Shown here: positions 18,649 through 25,985 of the stretch, in pieces
Layout of the letters: each line of letters starts with the position of its first letter
Numbering within the stretch: the stretch's first letter is position 1
Origin: Microtetraspora sp. NBRC 13810
GTDB taxonomy: Bacteria; Actinomycetota; Actinomycetes; Streptosporangiales; Streptosporangiaceae
Direction: 5' to 3'
Length of the DNA: 64,000 bases
NCBI RefSeq assembly: GCF_030268685.1
Contig: NZ_BSRQ01000003.1
Span: forward strand, 162,598 to 226,597
Translations under genes and position numbers: made by a program
Notes under the pieces: model-generated
Databases searched by the model: none
What the model saw: only the letters and a program-made list of their open reading frames with translations
What the model was told of the DNA's origin: nothing

Positions 18649-20030
18649 CCCCCTCACCGCGCCTGCTCAATCTGAACCTGTTCATCTACCCGGGCGGCCA
18701 CCACGAGGCGGCCTGGCGCTACCGCGACTCCGAACCGCACCGGGTGCTGGACATCACCTACTACCAGGAGCTCGCCCGCCGCGCGGAGGCGGCGACGTTC
18801 GACGCGATCTTCCTGGCGGACGGGCCGTCGCTGCCGGACAACGTCCGGTACGCCAGCAGGTTCCGGCTGGAACCGTTCACCTGGCTGTCCGGCCTCGCCG
18901 CCGCCACCCGGCGGATCGGGCTGATCGGCACCGCCTCCACGACGTACTTCGAGCCCTACAACCTGGCCCGGCTGTTCGCCTCGCTGGACCATCTCAGCGG
19001 CGGGCGGGCCGGCTGGAACATCGTGACCACCGGGGCGCCGCAGGCGGCGCAGAACTTCGGGCTGGAGGCGCACCCGGTGCACGCCGACCGGTACGCGCGG
19101 GCCCGCGAGTTCGTGGACGTGGTGACCAAGCTGTGGGACAGCTGGGAAGACGAGGCGCTGCTGATCGACCGGGAGTCCGGCGTCTTCGCCGACACCGGGC
19201 GGATCCATCCCATCCACCACGACGGCGAGCGGCTGCGGGTGCGCGGCCCGCTCAACACCCCGCGCAGTCCGCAGGGCCGCCCGGTCTACGTGCAGGCGGG
19301 GTCGTCGCAGGACGGCAGGTCCTTCGCCGCGAGGTACGCCGAGGCGATCTTCACGGCGCACCAGACCGTACGCAACGCCAGGGAGTTCTACACCGACGTC
19401 AAGGAGCGGGCGAAGGCGGAGGGCCGCGATCCCGGCCAGGTGAAGGTGCTGCCGGGGATCAGCCCGTTCATCGGCGCCACCGAGGCCGAGGCGCTGCGGC
19501 TGCGGGAGGAGTTCGACGAGCTCACCCAGCCCGAGTACTCGCTGGGGCAGTTGCGCGGCCTGCTGGGCGTGGACCTGTCCGGCCACGATCTCGACGGCCC
19601 GGTCCCGCGCGAGCTGATCCCGGCCGGCGGGGAGCGGCACGAGAGCAGCCGGTTCCAGGTGGTGCTGGACATCATCGACCGGGAGCGGCCGACGATCCGC
19701 GGCCTGCTGCACCGGCTCGCCGGGGCCCGCGGCCACTGGGTGACGGCGGGGACGCCGGAGCAGATCGCCGACCGGATCACCGAATGGTTCACCACCGGCG
19801 CGGCCGACGGGTTCAACGTCATGCCGCCCTACCTGACGGGCGGGTTCGACCTGTTCGCCGAGCACGTCGTGCCCATCCTGCGCAGGCGCGGCCTGTTCCG
19901 CTCGGAGTACACCGGCACGACCCTGCGCGACCACTACGGCCTGCCCCGCCCCGCCAGCCAGTACGGTCCCCCTCCCCCGGCACCGGCCCGCATCCAGGAT
20001 CCGATCCTCGAAAGGACGCCCACACCATGA
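18645..20030 (+). CDS. FMNH2-dependent monooxygenase, NtaA/SnaA/DszA (DmoA) family
   Basis: A 461-aa luciferase-like flavin monooxygenase. Family signatures are FLADGPSLPDN, RLEPFTWLSGLAA, FASLDHLSGGRAGWNIVTT and RPVYVQAGSSQDGR. This branch oxidises dibenzothiophene sulfone, dimethyl sulfide, nitrilotriacetate and similar substrates using reduced FMN supplied by a separate reductase, which is not in the window. TTG 18645 overlaps the ATPase stop by 4 bp. Its place in a Cys-leader ABC operon suggests release of sulfite from an imported organosulfur compound. Confidence 0.85.
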   Translation: MTPSPRLLNLNLFIYPGGHHEAAWRYRDSEPHRVLDITYYQELARRAEAATFDAIFLADGPSLPDNVRYASRFRLEPFTWLSGLAAATRRIGLIGTASTTYFEPYNLARLFASLDHLSGGRAGWNIVTTGAPQAAQNFGLEAHPVHADRYARAREFVDVVTKLWDSWEDEALLIDRESGVFADTGRIHPIHHDGERLRVRGPLNTPRSPQGRPVYVQAGSSQDGRSFAARYAEAIFTAHQTVRNAREFYTDVKERAKAEGRDPGQVKVLPGISPFIGATEAEALRLREEFDELTQPEYSLGQLRGLLGVDLSGHDLDGPVPRELIPAGGERHESSRFQVVLDIIDRERPTIRGLLHRLAGARGHWVTAGTPEQIADRITEWFTTGAADGFNVMPPYLTGGFDLFAEHVVPILRRRGLFRSEYTGTTLRDHYGLPRPASQYGPPPPAPARIQDPILERTPTP

Positions 20031-21364
20031 CCCGTGCGCTGACGTCACCTCTCCGCCTGGGGCCGCCCCGGCATCGGCTGAGGTCCACCGCCGTGGTGGC
20101 GACCGCCGTGCTGACCGCCGTCACCACGACGGGCACGGCGGTGGAACCCGCCTCGCGGGCCGCGCACACCGCGGTGCACGTGGCGGTGGACGTGGCGGTG
20201 GAGTGGTTCGACACGACGGCGGCGACGATCGCCGCGGCGGGGGCGCCGACACAGGTCACCAACAGCCGGACGTGGGCGATCGGCTGGCTGGCCGCCGCCC
20301 GCGCCCTGCGCGCCGGCGGTGACCGGCCGGCCGGCGCGCCGCGCGCCGCGGGCGGGCGCGGCGCCTACGCGGACGCCGCGCTCGCCTCGGCCGTGCACAC
20401 GACACTGACCGGACTGGTACCCGCCCGCCGGGCCGAGCTGGACGCCGCCCTCGCGACCACGCTGGCGCGGATCCCGGACGGCGCGGACCGGGACCGGGGC
20501 GTGGCGGCCGGGGCGAGGGAGGCCAGGTCGCTGCTCGCGCAGCGGTCCGGCGACGGGCTCGACCCCGCGTCGGTCAACCGGCCCTACACGCCGCCTCCGC
20601 CGCTGCCGGGCGTCTGGCGGCCGACGCCGCCGGACCACCTGGCGGGCACACAGTCCGGGAACCGTCTCGCCAGGCCGTTCGTCCTGGACCGGGCGGACCG
20701 GTTCCGCCCGGAGCCGCCGCCCGCGCTGGGCTCGGCCCGCTACCGCGAGGACCTCGCGGAGGTGCGCGCGTACGGCGCGGCCGACAGCACCGTGCGCACC
20801 CAGGCGCAGACGGACACCGCGCAGTTCTGGCTCGGCTCGTCCTACGCCATCTACGTGCCGGGGCTGCGCGCGGCGCTCGTCCAGTCCCGCCGGCCGCCGG
20901 CGGAGCGGGCCGCGCTGGTCGCGCTCTTCCACGTGGCGTCGGTGGACACCCAGATCGCCACGTCGGACGCGAAGTACGCCTACACGCGCTGGCGTCCGGT
21001 CACCGCGATCCGGGCCGAGGACGACGGCGACCCGGCCACCGCGCCGGACCCGGACTGGACGCCGCTGCACGTCACGCCGCCGCATCCGGACTACCCCAGC
21101 GGCCACGCGACCTACGCGGGCGCCGCCGAGGAGGTGTTCACCACGCTGGCCGGCGGGCCGCGCCCCCGCGAGCCGTACACGCTGACCAGCCCGACCGCGC
21201 CCGGCGTCACCCGGACCTACACCACGTGGCGGCGGCCCTCCCAGGAGAACGTGGACGCCCGTGTCTGGTCCGGCATCCACACCCGGACCGCCGACACGGC
21301 GGGCGTCCGGCTGGGCCGCCAGGTCGCCGCGCACGTGCTGCGCAACGCCGGCCGCCTGCTGTGA
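20027..21364 (+). CDS. Vanadium-dependent haloperoxidase-like / PAP2 superfamily exported protein
   Basis: A 445-aa protein with an N-terminal hydrophobic, signal-like segment. Conserved vanadate/phosphate-binding residues are visible: K and R in KYAYTRWRPVTAI, SGH in PPHPDYPSGHATY, and the final R/H in DARVWSGIHTRTAD. This order is that of chloroperoxidase-type haloperoxidases and their acid-phosphatase relatives. It overlaps the monooxygenase gene by 4 bp (ATGA), so it belongs to the sulfur operon, an uncommon partner. It could be a phosphatase/sulfatase-like hydrolase acting outside the cell or a true haloperoxidase; sequence does not decide. Confidence 0.8.
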   Translation: MTRALTSPLRLGPPRHRLRSTAVVATAVLTAVTTTGTAVEPASRAAHTAVHVAVDVAVEWFDTTAATIAAAGAPTQVTNSRTWAIGWLAAARALRAGGDRPAGAPRAAGGRGAYADAALASAVHTTLTGLVPARRAELDAALATTLARIPDGADRDRGVAAGAREARSLLAQRSGDGLDPASVNRPYTPPPPLPGVWRPTPPDHLAGTQSGNRLARPFVLDRADRFRPEPPPALGSARYREDLAEVRAYGAADSTVRTQAQTDTAQFWLGSSYAIYVPGLRAALVQSRRPPAERAALVALFHVASVDTQIATSDAKYAYTRWRPVTAIRAEDDGDPATAPDPDWTPLHVTPPHPDYPSGHATYAGAAEEVFTTLAGGPRPREPYTLTSPTAPGVTRTYTTWRRPSQENVDARVWSGIHTRTADTAGVRLGRQVAAHVLRNAGRLL

Positions 21365-21455
21365 CCGCGCCGGCCGCCGCCCGCGGCGAGGGCGGGCGGC
21401 GGCCGGGACCGGACGAGCGCCGGGCGGGACGGCGGCCGGCACCGTGGCCGACAAC

Positions 21456-21503
21456 ACTGTGGCCGGCACTGTGGACGGCACTGTGGACGGCACTGTGGAC
21501 GGC
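21456..21503. repeat. 12-bp tandem repeat, four copies
   Basis: ACTGTGGmCGGC repeats at 21456, 21468, 21480 and 21492; the first copy has C and the others A at the variable base. It lies between the haloperoxidase-like gene and the LysR start. Because 12 is a multiple of 3 the LysR reading frame stays open through it, producing a spurious N-terminal extension. Confidence 0.8.
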
Positions 21504-21530
21504 CGGGGCGCCGATGCGACATCCTGGCGT

Positions 21531-22466
21531 GTGCTGTTACGACAGTTGGAGTATCTGGTGGCCCTGGCCAGGGAACGGCACTTCGCGCGGGCCGCCGCCG
21601 CGTGCCACGTCTCCCAGCCCTCGCTGTCGGCCGCGATCAGGAAGCTCGAACGCGAGCTGGGCGTGGCGATCGTCCAGCGGGGCCGCAAGTTCGAGGGGCT
21701 CACCCCCGAGGGGGAACGCGTGCTCCAGTGGGCGCACCGCATCCTCGCCGAGTGCGACGCGTTGCGCCAGGACCTCTCCGCGATGCGCGACAGCCTGTCC
21801 GGCGTGCTGCGGATGGGCGCGATCCCGACCGCGCTGACCGCCGCCTCGCTGCTCACCGCGCCGTTCTGCGAGCGGCACGGCCACGCCAGGGTGTCGCTCT
21901 TCTCGCTGTCCTCGCGGGAGATCAGCAGGCAGATGGCGGAGTTCGAGCTCGACGTGGCGATGACGTACCTCGACGACGAGACTCCGGCCCACGTGCGGAC
22001 GACCGTGCTGTACGAGGAGCGCTACCTGCTGCTGACGCCGGACGACGGCAGGCTGGCCCGGCGGGACATCGTGCGCTGGGCGGAGGTGGCCGCGATCCCG
22101 CTGTGCCTGCTGTCGCCGGAGATGCGCAACCGGCGCATCCTCGACGGCATCTTCCACGAGGCCGGGGCCGTGGTGGTGCCGGCGATCGAGACCGACACCG
22201 TCTCCGCGCTGTACGCGCACGTGGCCACGCACCGCTGGTCCAGCGTGATCTCGCACGCCTGGCTGCACATGTTCGGCGTACCGGAGGGGATGCGGGTGGT
22301 CCGGCTGGAGCGGCCGGCCACGGCGCCGCGGGTCGGCCTGGTGATCGCCGATCGCGATCCGGAGCCGGTCCTCGCCCGCGCCCTGCTGGACGTCACCCGG
22401 GAGGTGGACGTGCGAGACGCGCTCGATCGGGTGATGGCGCGCTACCTGGCGTCTCCCCCTTCATAG
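21531..22466 (+). CDS. LysR family regulator, probably of formate dehydrogenase
   Basis: A 311-aa LysR protein: winged HTH RQLEYLVALARERHFARAA, HVSQPSLSAAIRKLERELG, then the effector-binding half. GTG 21531 is chosen because the HTH homology starts there (MLLRQLEYL); the upstream open frame is the tandem repeat. It is followed after 103 bp by NAD formate dehydrogenase, with a perfect 16-bp palindrome (22473-22488) directly before that gene. The usual LysR role is activation of the neighbouring gene in response to a metabolite, here plausibly formate or a related C1 compound. Confidence 0.85.
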   Translation: MLLRQLEYLVALARERHFARAAAACHVSQPSLSAAIRKLERELGVAIVQRGRKFEGLTPEGERVLQWAHRILAECDALRQDLSAMRDSLSGVLRMGAIPTALTAASLLTAPFCERHGHARVSLFSLSSREISRQMAEFELDVAMTYLDDETPAHVRTTVLYEERYLLLTPDDGRLARRDIVRWAEVAAIPLCLLSPEMRNRRILDGIFHEAGAVVVPAIETDTVSALYAHVATHRWSSVISHAWLHMFGVPEGMRVVRLERPATAPRVGLVIADRDPEPVLARALLDVTREVDVRDALDRVMARYLASPPS

Positions 22467-22472
22467 GAGCGA

Positions 22473-22488
22473 TCTATCTGCAGATAGA
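22473..22488. promoter_or_regulatory. 16-bp palindrome, likely LysR binding site
   Basis: TCTATCTGCAGATAGA is a perfect palindrome located 6 bp after the LysR stop and about 80 bp before the formate dehydrogenase ATG. It contains the T-N11-A pattern expected for LysR sites. Confidence 0.6.
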
Positions 22489-22502
22489 AACTTTCGCTTT
22501 GA

Positions 22503-22563
22503 CCTGCGGATACGTCCGCGGCGAGGCTGGAGGCACCAACCCCCGGCAACCGGATGAGGAGCC
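22503..22563 (+). promoter_or_regulatory. Structured 5' leader of formate dehydrogenase mRNA
   Basis: CTGCGGA-TACG-TCCGCGG (22504-22521) folds into a strong stem with a UNCG-type tetraloop. It is followed by GAGGCTGGAGGCACC and CCCCCGGCAACCGG, which recalls the GGAGG...CCCGGCAACC core of S-box leaders and can also form CCGG-CAA-CCGG. I cannot complete an S-box fold, so a SAM riboswitch is only a weak possibility; a plain structured leader is as likely. Confidence 0.3.
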
Positions 22564-22569
22564 ACCGCA

Positions 22570-23730
22570 ATGGCGAAAGTCCTGTGCGTTCTGTACGACG
22601 ACCCGGTGAACGGGTACCCCGCCACGTACGCCCGTGACGACCTCCCGGCTCTGGACGGCTACCCCGGCGGGCAGACCCTGCCCACCCCCGAGGCGATCGA
22701 CTTCACCCCTGGCCATCTGCTCGGCAGCGTCTCCGGCGAGCTGGGCCTGCGCCGCTTCCTGGAGGAGCGCGGCCACACCCTCGTGGTCACCTCCGACAAG
22801 GACACCGGGAACTCCGCGTTCGACCGCGAGCTGACCGACGCGGACGTGGTGATCTCCCAGCCGTTCTGGCCCGCTTACCTGACCGCCGAGCGCCTCGCCA
22901 AGGCGCCCAACCTGAAGCTGGCGATCACGGCGGGCATCGGTTCCGACCACGTCGACCTGGACGCCGCCATCCGGCACGGCGTCACGGTGGCGGAGGTGAC
23001 CTACTGCAACAGCATCAGCGTCGCCGAGCACGTGGTGATGATGACGCTGTCGCTGGTGCGCAACTACCTGCCCTCCAACCGGTGGGTGCTGGACGGCGGC
23101 TGGAACATCGCCGACTGCGTCAGCCGCTCCTACGACGTGGAGGGCATGCACGTCGGCACGGTCGCCGCCGGGCGGATCGGGCTGGCCGTGCTGCGCCGGC
23201 TCAAGCCGTTCGACATGCACCTGCACTACACCGACCGGCACCGGCTGTCGCGCGAGGTGGAGGAGGAACTGGGCCTCACCTGGCACCCGAGCACCGAGGA
23301 CATGGTGCCGCACTGCGACGTGGTCACCGTCAACGCGCCGCTGCACCCGGAGACCGAGAACCTGTTCGACGACAAGCTGATCGCCTCCATGAAGCGCGGC
23401 GCCTATCTGATCAACACGGCGCGGGCCAGGATCGTGGACCGCGACGCCGTCGTGCGCGCCCTGGAGAGCGGCCGGCTCGCCGGGTACGCCGGGGACGTGT
23501 GGTACCCCCAGCCGGCCCCAGCCGACCACCCGTGGCGCAGCATGCCGAACCACGGCATGACCCCGCACATCTCGGGCTCCTCGCTGTCGGCGCAGGCGCG
23601 GTACGCGGCGGGCACCCGGGAGATCCTGGAGTCGTGGCTGGCGGGCACCCCGATCCGGGACGAGTACCTCATCGTCCAGGGCGGCGGCCTGGCCGGCACC
23701 GGCGCCCACTCCTACTCGACCCGCTCCTGA
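22570..23730 (+). CDS. fdh: NAD-dependent formate dehydrogenase
   Basis: A 386-aa D-2-hydroxyacid-dehydrogenase-fold enzyme almost identical in layout to the classical metal-free FDHs: KDTGNSAFDREL, ITAGIGSDHVDL, VTYCNSISVAEH, GTVAAGRIGLAVLRRL (coenzyme loop), INTARARIVDRDAV with catalytic Arg, and MTPHISGSSLSAQARYAAG with catalytic His. It oxidises formate to CO2 with reduction of NAD in the cytoplasm. AGGAG lies 8 nt before the ATG. Only about 1.6 kb further on are two one-carbon folate enzymes, suggesting a folate-to-formate-to-CO2 oxidation module or formate detoxification. Confidence 0.93.
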   Translation: MAKVLCVLYDDPVNGYPATYARDDLPALDGYPGGQTLPTPEAIDFTPGHLLGSVSGELGLRRFLEERGHTLVVTSDKDTGNSAFDRELTDADVVISQPFWPAYLTAERLAKAPNLKLAITAGIGSDHVDLDAAIRHGVTVAEVTYCNSISVAEHVVMMTLSLVRNYLPSNRWVLDGGWNIADCVSRSYDVEGMHVGTVAAGRIGLAVLRRLKPFDMHLHYTDRHRLSREVEEELGLTWHPSTEDMVPHCDVVTVNAPLHPETENLFDDKLIASMKRGAYLINTARARIVDRDAVVRALESGRLAGYAGDVWYPQPAPADHPWRSMPNHGMTPHISGSSLSAQARYAAGTREILESWLAGTPIRDEYLIVQGGGLAGTGAHSYSTRS

Positions 23731-23995
23731 CCTGACGGTCAGGCCCTGAGCGTCGCGGCGGGCGTCGGCCATCCGCCCGCCGCGACCCCGTCCGCCTCCC
23801 ACGGTCCCGCCGGGACCGGGGGAGGCTTTCCGCTCTTCACCCGCGTGACGGGCGGGCTCGCGCGTCCACCTCGCCCCGCTCGCCGTCTCGGCGGTCCCCG
23901 CCGCCCGGCGGCCACCGGTGCAGGGCGCCGGTGCTCGTCGTGAACACCGCGTCGCGGCCGGGCTCCACGACCGAGCTCCACGACCGAGCGCGGGC

Positions 23996-24025
23996 TTGAC
24001 CCCGGGACGCGGGCACTGTTGTAAT
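23996..24025 (+). promoter_or_regulatory. Candidate sigma-70-type promoter before a short ORF
   Basis: TTGACC (23996-24001), 18 bp, TGTAAT (24020-24025). Transcription would begin near 24032. The only downstream reading frame with a good ribosome site is the 45-codon ORF at 24061. Confidence 0.5.
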
Positions 24026-24060
24026 GACGGCGTCGCGTGTCGCCGACCAGGAGGACGGCG

Positions 24061-24198
24061 GTGGCATGGAGGCACCGGACTTGGGATGTGTCGTGTCTAC
24101 CTACACCTTCCGCGCCTGACGACGCCCTTCCTTTCTTCGCGGGGCGACTCCGCGCGCATCTGCCGCTGAGCCTCGCGCGTTCCCTTTCTCGCTGGTGA
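24061..24198 (+). CDS. Candidate small ORF, unknown function
   Basis: GTG 24061 has AGGAGG exactly 6 nt upstream and a promoter 36 bp before that. The 45-aa product would begin VAWRHRTWDVSCLPTPSAPD and end LARSLSRW; I recognise no family. Another frame, ATG 24086, gives 27 codons (MCRVYLHLPRL start) with a poorer ribosome site. The 683-bp gap between formate dehydrogenase and the reductase-hemerythrin gene holds nothing else I can support apart from the promoter and palindrome described separately. Confidence 0.3.
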   Translation: MAWRHRTWDVSCLPTPSAPDDALPFFAGRLRAHLPLSLARSLSRW

Positions 24199-24314
24199 GC
24201 ACCGGCCGCTGAGGCGTGCCGCGTGCCCGCCCGCGCCCGTCCGCCCGTATCCGGGATCCCCGTCCGCCTGACCGTGCCGTGCGCGGTTCCGGGCGGAAGG
24301 GTCCCGGCCGCCGG

Positions 24315-24343
24315 TTGACATCCCCCCTCCCACTGCATAACTT
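24315..24343 (+). promoter_or_regulatory. Strong promoter of the reductase-hemerythrin gene
   Basis: TTGACA (24315-24320), 17 bp, TAACTT (24338-24343): consensus spacing and near-consensus boxes. Expected start about 24350, at the left edge of a 31-bp palindrome. Confidence 0.8.
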
Positions 24344-24351
24344 TCCCGCGT

Positions 24352-24382
24352 GATTACCTTTGCTTTCAAAGCAAAGGCAATC
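24352..24382. promoter_or_regulatory. 31-bp near-perfect palindrome at the transcription start
   Basis: CCTTTGCTTT (24357-24366), a central C, then AAAGCAAAGG (24368-24377) is a perfect inverted repeat. GATT and AATC outside extend it to 31 bp with one mismatched pair. It is much richer in A+T than the surroundings and begins just after the predicted start site, so it could be a repressor operator or a hairpin in the 5' leader. Confidence 0.7.
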
Positions 24383-24413
24383 AACCGCGCCCGGACCACG
24401 AAGGAGCCCATCC

Positions 24414-25313
24414 GTGCCCACGGATTTCAACAAGCCGATCATCGAAGAGTTCAGAGCCAACGAAGGCAGGGTCGGCGGCTGGTTCGAGGGATCCCCGCTG
24501 ATCCTGCTGACCACCACCGGAGCCAGGACCGGCAGGCCCAATGTCAGCCCTCTCGGCTACGTCCCCGACGGCGACCGCATCCTGGTCGTCGCCTCGGCCG
24601 CCGGCGCGCCGAACCATCCCGCCTGGTACCACAACCTGCTGGCCGACCCCTGGGTCACCGTGGAACTCGGCACCGAGACGTTCGAGGCGAACGCGGTACC
24701 CCTCCGTGGCGAGGAGCGCGACCGGCTCTTCGCCAAGGTGGTGGAGGTCGCCCCCGGGTACGCCGAGTACCAGGCCAAGACGTCGCGGATCATCCCGGTG
24801 GTGGCGCTGTACCGAACCGCCGTGGACGAGAAGCGGGCCCGCGCGATCGGCGACGAGCTGCGCGAGCTGCACGACTGGTTCCGCCAGGAGCTCGCGGAGC
24901 TGCTCGCCGAGGTCCGCGCCCACCGGGGCGGCGCGGAAGACGCGGCGGGGAAGCCTGCGCCAGCCCTGGGGCAGCAGCTGCGCGAACGCTGCCTGACGTT
25001 CTGCGAAGGGCTCGCCAGGCATCACGGCGGCGAGGACATGGTCGTCTTCCCGCACCTGGAGGACCGGTTCCCGCAGCTGAAGGAGGCGCTGGACCGGCTG
25101 CGGCGGGAACACGTCACCGTGGAACGGCTGCGCGACGAGCTACGCGACGCGGTCGCCGCCCTCGGCACCGGGGACGCCGCGGAGTCCGAGCGCCTCGGCG
25201 ACGAGATCGAACGGCTGGCGGCCGAGCTGTCGGCGCACTTCGACTACGAGGAGGATCAGCTCGTCCCGGCCCTCAACTCCCTCACCGACGCCCCCTGGCC
25301 GTCCCCGCGATGA
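24414..25313 (+). CDS. Deazaflavin-dependent nitroreductase fused to a hemerythrin domain
   Basis: A 299-aa two-domain protein. Residues 1 to about 135 follow the F420-dependent Ddn-like nitroreductase family: LILLTTTGARTGRPNVSPLGYV, WYHNLLADPWVTVELG, EYQAKTSRIIPVVAL. Residues about 140-299 form a four-helix hemerythrin HHE domain with metal-ligand candidates ELHDWFRQEL, LARHHGGEDMVVFPHLE, REHVTVERL and HFDYEEDQLVPAL. GTG 24414 has AAGGAG 7 nt upstream. It has its own strong promoter and palindrome. The fusion would couple a diiron oxygen/NO-sensing or -binding module to a cofactor-F420 reductase, suggesting redox or nitrosative stress defence; that role is inference. Confidence 0.8.
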   Translation: MPTDFNKPIIEEFRANEGRVGGWFEGSPLILLTTTGARTGRPNVSPLGYVPDGDRILVVASAAGAPNHPAWYHNLLADPWVTVELGTETFEANAVPLRGEERDRLFAKVVEVAPGYAEYQAKTSRIIPVVALYRTAVDEKRARAIGDELRELHDWFRQELAELLAEVRAHRGGAEDAAGKPAPALGQQLRERCLTFCEGLARHHGGEDMVVFPHLEDRFPQLKEALDRLRREHVTVERLRDELRDAVAALGTGDAAESERLGDEIERLAAELSAHFDYEEDQLVPALNSLTDAPWPSPR

Positions 25314-25364
25314 CACGCCCGGCGCGCCGCCGCGCCCCGAGGGCGATGCGATAGAACAGACCGC

Positions 25365-25985
25365 ATGCAAGATCAGACGATCAGTGGTTTCCTGGAGCAG
25401 TTGGCCGCCAAGGTCCCCGCCCCCGGCGGCGGGGCCAGCGCCGCCCTGCACGCCGCGCAGGGGGCGGCGTTGCTGGGCATGGTCGCCCGCTACAGCACCG
25501 GCGAGAAGTACGCGGGCGACGCCGAGGCCATCACGCGGATCCGCACGGAGGCCGACCGGCTGCGCGGGCGCGCGGTCGAGCTGGCCGCCGAGGACGCGGC
25601 GGCCTTCACCGCGGTCACGGACGCCTACCGGCTGCCGAAGGGGACCGACGCGGAGAAGGACGCCCGCGGGGCCGCCATCGCCGCCGCGTCGGCGGGCGCG
25701 GCGAAGCCGCCCGCGGACACGATCACTCTGGCCGGCCACCTGGTGGGCCTGGCCGAGGAACTGCTGCCGATCGCCAACCGCAACGTCGTCACCGACGTGG
25801 CGGCCGCCGCCGAGGCCGCCCGCGCCGCGCTGACCACGGCCAGGGTCAACGTGGAGGTCAACCTCGCGGGCGTCCGGGACGGCGAGACGCACGCCGCGCT
25901 GGGCGGCGTGCTCGGCACGGTGGACGACCACGTGCGGCGGGCCGAGCGTCTCACCGAGCAGGTCCGCGCGGAGATCGCCCGATGA
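25365..25985 (+). CDS. Cyclodeaminase/cyclohydrolase family protein (FchA-like)
   Basis: A 206-aa helical protein of the formiminotransferase-cyclodeaminase family: VPAPGGGASAALHAAQGAALLGMVARYS, where the PGGGS/A-A loop binds folate, then ITLAGHLVGLAEELLPIANRNVVTDV. Stand-alone members such as Methylobacterium FchA hydrolyse methenyl-tetrahydrofolate to formyl-tetrahydrofolate. It overlaps the following FolD gene by 4 bp (ATGA). Because that FolD lacks the cyclohydrolase lysine, this protein is well placed to supply the missing activity. ATG 25365 is unambiguous. Confidence 0.85.
   Translation: MQDQTISGFLEQLAAKVPAPGGGASAALHAAQGAALLGMVARYSTGEKYAGDAEAITRIRTEADRLRGRAVELAAEDAAAFTAVTDAYRLPKGTDAEKDARGAAIAAASAGAAKPPADTITLAGHLVGLAEELLPIANRNVVTDVAAAAEAARAALTTARVNVEVNLAGVRDGETHAALGGVLGTVDDHVRRAERLTEQVRAEIAR

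Noticed and set aside
22520-22563. Confident SAM riboswitch before formate dehydrogenase
   Set aside because: Only short core-like words match; the P1 stem and kink-turn cannot be drawn, so it is kept as a weak possibility.
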